The notes below the pieces were generated by a model. It was not told the origin of the DNA, did not search any database, and saw only the letters and a list, made by a program, of their open reading frames with translations. The translations under genes were made by a program, and so were the position numbers. A DNA stretch of 64,000 nucleotides from Mycolicibacterium sarraceniae (GTDB lineage: Bacteria; Actinomycetota; Actinomycetes; Mycobacteriales; Mycobacteriaceae): positions 1,178,001 through 1,242,000 of the forward strand of contig NZ_AP022595.1 of assembly GCF_010731875.1 (NCBI RefSeq), given 5' to 3'. Each line of letters begins with the position of its first letter. Positions within the stretch are counted from its first letter, which is position 1. Positions 58,470 to 64,000 of this stretch are shown in pieces.

Positions 58470-60368
58470 TCAGTTCGGTGCGGTCAGGTCGTACACCTCG
58501 GTTCCAGCCACATCGGTCGCGCTGAAGTGCTGCTGCACCCATGCGGTGATCTGCTCGCCGGTGCCGGAATCGCCACCGGGACCACCGGGACGGCCGCCGC
58601 CGGGGCCGTTGCCGACGATGAAGTAGTGGACTTGACCCGAGCCGACGTAGGACTGGAACTGCTCCAGTGTCGGCGAGTTGTCACCGCCGCTGAACCCGCC
58701 GATCGACATGATCGAGGTGCCGGTGCTCAGTTCGAGACTTCCCGCGACGTGCGATCCGACAGTGGCCGCAGCCCAACGGTTGTCGGCCGCGGTGAGCATG
58801 TTTTTGAGCTCGGTGTTGTCCGACGCCGACTGACCTCCTGGGCCGCCGGGCCCGCCGAATCCCATGCTGCCGCCGGCACGCGCCGGGCCGGACGTCGGGA
58901 TGCCGCCGCCGTGGTTGCCGGCGATCGTCTCAATCGTGTACGCCGCCGACGCTCCCAGCCCGAACAGCAGACCCGCCGCGGCCAGTGCCACCGTCCCACG
59001 TCCGAGGCGGTGTCCGCCAGCCAACAACACGGCAGCGACCACAATCGAGCCGGCCAGCACCGTCCAGCGCAACCAGGGCAGCCACTCGGCAGTGCGGTCG
59101 AGCAAGATGAAGTTCCACACCCCGGTGCTCACCAGCATGGCCGCCAGTGCCACGCGCGGGAGCGCAAACTGCCTGCCGCGCCATAGTTCTCGCACGCTGA
59201 TGCCGATTATCGCGGCGATCGCCGGTGCTAGGGCAATCGTGTAGTAGGGATGCATGATCCCCTTCATGAAGCTGAACACCACGACCGTGACGACCAGCCA
59301 TCCGCCCCAGAGCAATAGCGCCGCACGGGTCCGGTCGGCGCGCGGCGCAGCCCGGGTGAACCAGAGTCCCGCCACCAGTCCGATCAGCGCAGCCGGCAGC
59401 AGCCAGGAGATTTCGGTGCCCATCGACTCGCCGAACATCCGGGTGATCCCGGTGGAGCCGCCGAACATCGCGCTACCCATCAGGCCGCCTGGGCCGCCGC
59501 CGGAATCCGAACTCCCGCCGGGGTTACCGTCACCGCCGAACACCCGGCCCAAGCCGTTGTAGCCGAGGGCAAGCTGCAGCAGGCTGTTGTTGGTGGAGCC
59601 GCCGATGTAGGGCCGAGAATCGCTGGGCCACAAGCTGACCAGCACCAGGTACCAGCCGGCCGAGACCACAATCGCCACCAGCCCGACTGCCAGATGACGC
59701 AGCCGCAGCCACACGCTGCCCGGAACGGCGACCAGCACCACCAAGGCCAGCGCCGGGGTGACCAGCAGGGCCTGCAGGAGTTTCGCCAGGAACGCGAACC
59801 CGATGGCGACACCCGCCAGCGCGATCCAGCGAGTGGACGCGCCGTCCAGCGCGCGGATCATGCAGTAGCCGGCGACCACCATGAGCAGCACCAGCAGCGC
59901 GTCGGGGTTGTTGAAGCGAAACATCAACGCCGCCACCGGCGTCAGCGCCAGCACCGAACCGGCCAGCAGGCCGGCCCCAGCACCGCTGACCCGGCGCACC
60001 GCGCCATAGAGCAGCGCGACCGACGCAACCCCCATGAGGGCCTCGGGAACCAGCATCGACAGTGTGCCGAACCCGAAGATCCGACCGGACAGTGCCATCA
60101 CCCACAACGACGCGGGCGGCTTGTCCACCGTGATCGCGTTGCCGGCGTCGATCGAACCGAACAGCAACGCCTTCCAGCTCTGCGTGCCGGCTTGCACGGC
60201 CGCGGCGTAATACTCGTTGGCCCAGCCGGCGGCGCTCAGACCCCACAGGTACAGCAGGCCCGTCAGAGCCAGAAGCGCGAACAGCGCCGGACGCACCCAT
60301 CGCGGCCGCACCGCACGAGGCGTTTCCTGCGGATCCACCGATACCGGCCTTTCAACGAGGACAGTCAT
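58470..60368 (-). CDS. GT39 (ArnT/PMT-like, YkcB-type) membrane glycosyltransferase
   Basis: 632 aa. About 11 or more transmembrane helices. The luminal catalytic loop has ITVDKPPASLWVMAL, the DKPP motif of ArnT-like enzymes that use polyprenyl-phosphate sugars. A soluble C-terminal domain (about 490-630) with Gly-rich loops (GGPGGPGG, GGGRPGGPGG) and GGFSGGDNSPTLEQFQSYV resembles the YkcA/B C-terminal domain. The paralogue at 61657-63453 has the same layout. Last gene of the operon. Confidence 0.87.
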   Translation of the reverse strand: MTVLVERPVSVDPQETPRAVRPRWVRPALFALLALTGLLYLWGLSAAGWANEYYAAAVQAGTQSWKALLFGSIDAGNAITVDKPPASLWVMALSGRIFGFGTLSMLVPEALMGVASVALLYGAVRRVSGAGAGLLAGSVLALTPVAALMFRFNNPDALLVLLMVVAGYCMIRALDGASTRWIALAGVAIGFAFLAKLLQALLVTPALALVVLVAVPGSVWLRLRHLAVGLVAIVVSAGWYLVLVSLWPSDSRPYIGGSTNNSLLQLALGYNGLGRVFGGDGNPGGSSDSGGGPGGLMGSAMFGGSTGITRMFGESMGTEISWLLPAALIGLVAGLWFTRAAPRADRTRAALLLWGGWLVVTVVVFSFMKGIMHPYYTIALAPAIAAIIGISVRELWRGRQFALPRVALAAMLVSTGVWNFILLDRTAEWLPWLRWTVLAGSIVVAAVLLAGGHRLGRGTVALAAAGLLFGLGASAAYTIETIAGNHGGGIPTSGPARAGGSMGFGGPGGPGGQSASDNTELKNMLTAADNRWAAATVGSHVAGSLELSTGTSIMSIGGFSGGDNSPTLEQFQSYVGSGQVHYFIVGNGPGGGRPGGPGGDSGTGEQITAWVQQHFSATDVAGTEVYDLTAPN

Positions 60369-60370
60369 TG

Positions 60371-61612
60371 CTACTTACCTCCAGCAGTCTGGCCGGTGCG
60401 GCGGGGATGGAACACCCAGCCACGTAACAGCACGAAACGGACGACTGTGGCCATCAGGTTGGCCGCGATCAGCACCAGCAGCTCGACGATTGGGTGTGGG
60501 TCGCTCAGCATGTGTAGCAGGGCCAGCGCGCAGCTGGTCAGGGCCAGCCCGATGCCGAAGACAACGAACCCCTGGAACTGGTGGCGCGCCACCCCGGTAC
60601 GGCCGCGCACTCCGAAGGTAAACCGCCGATTGGCGGCGGTGTTCGCGATCGCCGTCACCAGCAGCGCGACCAGATTCGCGCCCTGCGGGCCGATTGGGCG
60701 CAACAGCAGGAACAGCAGCAGGTAGGCCAACGTGGACGCAACACCGACAGCCGCGAACCGCACACCCTGGTTCAGTAGCGATTTCGGCGCCCCGGCCTGA
60801 TTGCCGAACTGGGCGCCGATGGCCTGGACCGGAATCTGGCCGGTGCCGAAACCCTTGAGCAAGCGGGCGATTCCCTTCAAGTCGGCGAGTGCGGTGGCCG
60901 CGATGTCGACCCGGCTGTCCGGATCGTCGATCCAGTCGACGGGAACCTCGTGGATCCGCAGCCCACTACGTTCGGCCAGGACCAGCAGTTCGGTGTCGAA
61001 GAACCACCCGGTGTCCTCGACGTGGGGCAGCAGCTCGGCCGCGACGTCGGCGCGGATCGCCTTGAATCCGCACTGGGCGTCGCTGAACTTCGCCGCCAAC
61101 GTGGAACGCAGGATCAGGTTGTAGCAGCGCGAGATGATCTCCCGCTTCGCCCCGCGCACCACCCGGGACCCGCGGCCGAGGCGGGTGCCGATCGCGAGGT
61201 CGGAATGCCCGGACACCAGCGGTGCCACCAGAGGAGATAGCGCCGCAAGGTCGGTCGAAAGGTCGACGTCCATGTAGGCCAATACCGGCGCATCCGATGT
61301 CGACCACACCGCGTGCAGCGCCCGCCCCCGCCCCTTCTGCTCCAGGCGCACGGTACGCACCTCGGGCAGTTCGGCGGCCAGCGCGGCGGCGACCTCGGCA
61401 GTGGCGTCGACGCTGGCGTTGTCGGCGATGGTGATCCGGAACGAGTACGGGAAGTCGTCCCGCAGGTGGCGGTAGAGCCGGTGGATCGACGCAGACAGAA
61501 CGGCCTGCTCGTTGTACACGGGCACCACGACATCCAGCACAGGGACACCACGGTTGGAAGCGATCAATGCGGCGTTGGTCCGGCGCGCCATGGGGATGTC
61601 GGTGATGGTCAT
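60371..61612 (-). CDS. Bifunctional GT2 glycosyltransferase / GtrA flippase-like protein
   Basis: 413 aa. Residues about 25-260 are a GT2 domain of the polyprenyl-phosphate glycosyltransferase type (VVVPVYNEQAVLSASIHRL, YMDVDLSTDLAALSPLV with DxD, QCGFKAIRADVA). After about residue 285 there are four helices of a GtrA domain (GVRFAAVGVASTLAYLLLF). It makes a polyprenyl-P-sugar and perhaps moves it across the membrane for the two flanking GT39 enzymes. The start is 44 bp after the upstream GT39 stop. Confidence 0.9.
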   Translation of the reverse strand: MTITDIPMARRTNAALIASNRGVPVLDVVVPVYNEQAVLSASIHRLYRHLRDDFPYSFRITIADNASVDATAEVAAALAAELPEVRTVRLEQKGRGRALHAVWSTSDAPVLAYMDVDLSTDLAALSPLVAPLVSGHSDLAIGTRLGRGSRVVRGAKREIISRCYNLILRSTLAAKFSDAQCGFKAIRADVAAELLPHVEDTGWFFDTELLVLAERSGLRIHEVPVDWIDDPDSRVDIAATALADLKGIARLLKGFGTGQIPVQAIGAQFGNQAGAPKSLLNQGVRFAAVGVASTLAYLLLFLLLRPIGPQGANLVALLVTAIANTAANRRFTFGVRGRTGVARHQFQGFVVFGIGLALTSCALALLHMLSDPHPIVELLVLIAANLMATVVRFVLLRGWVFHPRRTGQTAGGK

Positions 61613-61656
61613 GCTTTGATCGTCGACTGTGGCGGTGGGCGGGGAATCTGTGTTTG

Positions 61657-63453
61657 CTATGCGGCCGCTGTGAATCCGCGCGACAGGTCGTAGACGGTTG
61701 TGCCGTCGACCACGCGAGGGGTGAAATTCGCAGCCACCCAGCGTTGGATCTGCTCGGCGGCGTCGCTGCCCGACCGGGTGCCGAACCCGAATCCGAGCAT
61801 GCCGCCCTTGACGAACCAGTGAATGCGCCGCTGTGCGACGTAGGACTGGAACTGCTCGAGGGTGGGCGCGGGGTCGGTGCCGTTGAAGCCGCCGACGGCC
61901 ATCACCGGCAATCCCGTGGCGAGCTGATATCCGGCGGCATTACTCGATCCGACAGCGGCCGCGGCCCAGGTGTAGTCGTCCGCGTCTTGACGCAACGCCG
62001 CCGTCAACTCGGCGCCGGGCTTGGGTGCGTCGAACATGCCACCGGGCGGCCCGCCGCGTCCGCCCGAAGGACCGACGGACGGCATCGCACCGCTGTGCGG
62101 TGCGGCGACCGTGGCCAATGAGAAGGCGACCGGCCCGGCCACCGCACCCACAAGTGCCAGCACGCCCACCGCGACCCCTACTTGCCTGGGCAGCCGCCCC
62201 ACCACCAGCAGCAGAACGGCGCAGGCAATAGCCACGACTACAACGGCAACCCGCAGCCAGGGTAGCCACTGCGAATCCCGCTGCAGCAGAATATAAGCCA
62301 GCACAGCAGTGATCATGACGATCCCCGACAGCGTGGTGGCCGCCCGGATATCGCTTCGGTGCCGCCATAACAGGGTGGTGCCGATGGCCACGCCCGCTCC
62401 GACCGCGGGGGCCAGTGCCACGCTGTAGTAGGCGTGCAGAATTCCGTTGGCGAAACTGAACACCACCGCGGTGACCGCCAGCCATCCGCCCCATAGCAAC
62501 AGCGCGGCACGGGTGGTGTCGGTGCGCGGCGCCCGCCGGGTGATCACCAGGCCCGCGATGATAGCGATGACCGCGGCCGGGATCAGCCACGCGATGTGAG
62601 TACCCATCTCGACACCGAAGAGCCGCGCCCAGCCGGCGTCCTGGTTCAGGTTGCCCAGTCCACCCGTCTCGTCACCGGTGAGGCGGCCTAAACCGTTGTA
62701 TCCCAGCGCTAATTCCACGATGGAGTTGTGTTGCGAGCCACCGATATAGGGGCGGGCGCCAGCCGGCCACAGCGCAACCAGCAGCAGATACCAGCCGGCC
62801 GACACGATCAGCGCTCCCGCCGCCGCGGCGAGCCGCATCAGCCTGGCTCGCATCGGTGCATCGGCAGCGAACAGGAACACCGCCGCGAGCGCGGGCAGCA
62901 CTAGGAACGCCTGCAGCATCTTGGCCAGGAAGCCGACCCCCACGGCGGCGCCGGCCAGCGGCAGCCACCACCACGCAGCGTCACGGTCGAGCGCCCGCTG
63001 AGTGAAACAAGCCGCGACGACAAGTGAAAGCACCAGCAGCGCATCGGGATTGTTGAACCGGAACATCAATGCCGCGGCCGGGGTCAGCGCGAGAACCGCG
63101 CCGGCGAGCAGGCCCGCCCGCGGCCCGCTGACTCGGCATACCGCGGCGTAGAGCATCGCCACCGCCGCGACCCCGGCCAGCGCCTGTGGCACCAGGATGC
63201 TCCACGAATTCACCCCGAACAGCCGCGTCGACAACCCCGTCACCCACAGTGCCGCGGGCGTCTTATCGACGGTAATCGCGTTGCCTGCGTCGCTCGACCC
63301 GAACAGCCAGGCCGTCCAGCTCTCCGAACCAGCCTGGGCCGCAGCGGAATAGAACGCGTTGGCCCAGCCGCTGGCACCCAGATTCCAGATGTAGAGCACG
63401 GCTGTCGCGAGCAGGAGCACCGCCAGCCCGCCGTACCGCCGGGCGCTGATCAT
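61657..63453 (-). CDS. GT39 (ArnT/PMT-like, YkcB-type) membrane glycosyltransferase
   Basis: 598 aa. Multi-helix membrane enzyme; catalytic loop ITVDKTPAALWVTGL (Pro of DKPP replaced by Thr), then FNNPDALLVLSLVV and a C-terminal soluble domain with GGFNGTDPAPTLEQFQSYV. Paralogue of 58470-60368. Its start overlaps the stop of the sensor kinase by 4 bp, so transcription and translation are linked to the two-component system. Confidence 0.87.
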   Translation of the reverse strand: MISARRYGGLAVLLLATAVLYIWNLGASGWANAFYSAAAQAGSESWTAWLFGSSDAGNAITVDKTPAALWVTGLSTRLFGVNSWSILVPQALAGVAAVAMLYAAVCRVSGPRAGLLAGAVLALTPAAALMFRFNNPDALLVLSLVVAACFTQRALDRDAAWWWLPLAGAAVGVGFLAKMLQAFLVLPALAAVFLFAADAPMRARLMRLAAAAGALIVSAGWYLLLVALWPAGARPYIGGSQHNSIVELALGYNGLGRLTGDETGGLGNLNQDAGWARLFGVEMGTHIAWLIPAAVIAIIAGLVITRRAPRTDTTRAALLLWGGWLAVTAVVFSFANGILHAYYSVALAPAVGAGVAIGTTLLWRHRSDIRAATTLSGIVMITAVLAYILLQRDSQWLPWLRVAVVVVAIACAVLLLVVGRLPRQVGVAVGVLALVGAVAGPVAFSLATVAAPHSGAMPSVGPSGGRGGPPGGMFDAPKPGAELTAALRQDADDYTWAAAAVGSSNAAGYQLATGLPVMAVGGFNGTDPAPTLEQFQSYVAQRRIHWFVKGGMLGFGFGTRSGSDAAEQIQRWVAANFTPRVVDGTTVYDLSRGFTAAA

Positions 63454-64000
63454 GACTCGGACGCGCTGGGCAGGCGCACCGTGAACTCAGTCCAACCGGG
63501 CACACTGCGCAGTTCGATACTGCCGCTGTGCGCCCGGACCACGGCCGACGCGATCGCCAGACCCAGTCCGGTGGACCCGCCCTTGCGGGACCGCGATGTG
63601 TCACCGCGGGCGAAGCGCTCGAACACTTCCGATTGCAACTCGGCCGGGATCCCAGGCCCGTCGTCGGTCACCCGCAGCACCGCGGCGTCGGGCTCGGCGT
63701 GCAGCGACAGCGTCACCGACGTTCCCGGTGGGGTGTGGGTGCGGGCGTTGGCCAGCAGGTTGGCCACCACCTGATGTAAGCGGGCATCGTCACCGGCGAC
63801 GTACACCGGATCTGTCGGCACGTCCAGGTTCCACTGATGATCCGGCCCGGCGATATGGGCGTCGCTGGCGACATCGGCCGACAGTCGCGACAGGTCGACC
63901 GATTCGCGTTCCAGCGGGCGCCCCGAATCCAACCGGGCCAGCAGCAGCAGATCCTCGACGAGGTGGGTCATCCGCACGGCTTCGGATTCCACCCGACCCA
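63450..64000 (-). CDS. Sensor histidine kinase, C-terminal part (cut by window edge)
   Basis: At least 183 aa; the gene continues beyond 64000. The visible part begins just after the phospho-acceptor helix (MTHLVEDLLLLARLDSGRP) and contains the ATP-binding HATPase domain: N box HQVVANLLANARTHTP, G1 VTDDGPGIP, F box VFERFARGD and G2 GSTGLGLAIASAVVRAHSG. TrcS/PrrB-like membrane kinases look similar. The 4-bp overlap with the GT39 gene suggests it controls, or is at least co-expressed with, the glycosyltransferase operon. Confidence 0.9.
   Translation of the reverse strand, partial: GRVESEAVRMTHLVEDLLLLARLDSGRPLERESVDLSRLSADVASDAHIAGPDHQWNLDVPTDPVYVAGDDARLHQVVANLLANARTHTPPGTSVTLSLHAEPDAAVLRVTDDGPGIPAELQSEVFERFARGDTSRSRKGGSTGLGLAIASAVVRAHSGSIELRSVPGWTEFTVRLPSASES

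Overview
The window is high-GC actinobacterial DNA from a mycobacterium, probably an environmental or rapid-growing Mycolicibacterium-type species. This rests on gene content: IrtA/IrtB, an MmpS/MmpL pair, an LpqH-like 19-kDa lipoprotein, RbpA, a WS/DGAT acyltransferase, a hemophore-like protein and a tuberculostearic acid gene pair. From recall, the gene order follows the Mycobacterium tuberculosis Rv3714c-Rv3762 region, interrupted by accessory blocks. No database search was run.

Layout. 1-1300: a DUF559/AbiEi-type nuclease-like gene lies between two 49-bp palindromic repeats, next to a broken EAL-domain gene. 1305-12306: conserved core with recR, ybaB, a peptidoglycan amidase, an SRPBCC protein, the methyl-branched fatty acid pair, a hemophore-like protein, dnaX, aspartate aminotransferase, SRP RNA (ffs), tRNA-Ser(GGA), a membrane protein and a DapB-like oxidoreductase. 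12477-17190: two large secreted proteins (a CocE/NonD-type hydrolase and a PecA-like aspartic protease) and a frameshifted gene. 17280-21258: P450 plus SnoaL-like protein, a PASTA remnant, and a divergent DNA-repair pair (LigD-type polymerase with a C-terminal frameshift; LigC ligase).

21255-29695: an iron island. Bacterioferritin diverges from an overlapping irtA-irtB-mmpS-mmpL operon, with IdeR-like boxes between them; this couples siderophore uptake, putative siderophore export and iron storage. 29705-36574: gluQRS and tgt (both queuosine-tRNA enzymes) bracket a deleted amino-acid ABC transporter, an amine oxidase and a P450; a haloalkane dehalogenase follows. 36711-41945: lpqH, WS/DGAT, rbpA, tRNA-Ser(CGA), tadA and partner, tyrA. 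41908-45981: a glycolipid-binding-domain protein and the proXVWZ osmoprotectant transporter.

46095-54560: LapA-like protein, phosphotransferase, histidine phosphatase, a scrambled acyl-CoA dehydrogenase remnant, a CoA transferase, and a divergent acyl-CoA catabolic operon (phosphotransferase, SDR, acyl-CoA dehydrogenase, TetR, quinone oxidoreductase). 54550-58397: an alkyl sulfatase and a secreted phosphoesterase. 58470-64000: an operon of a sensor kinase (cut by the window edge) and three polyprenyl-linked glycosyltransferases (GT39, GT2-GtrA, GT39).

Most unusual: the palindrome-flanked nuclease cassette, the fused iron import/export operon, the shared N-terminal architecture of three secreted enzymes, and several partly decayed loci.
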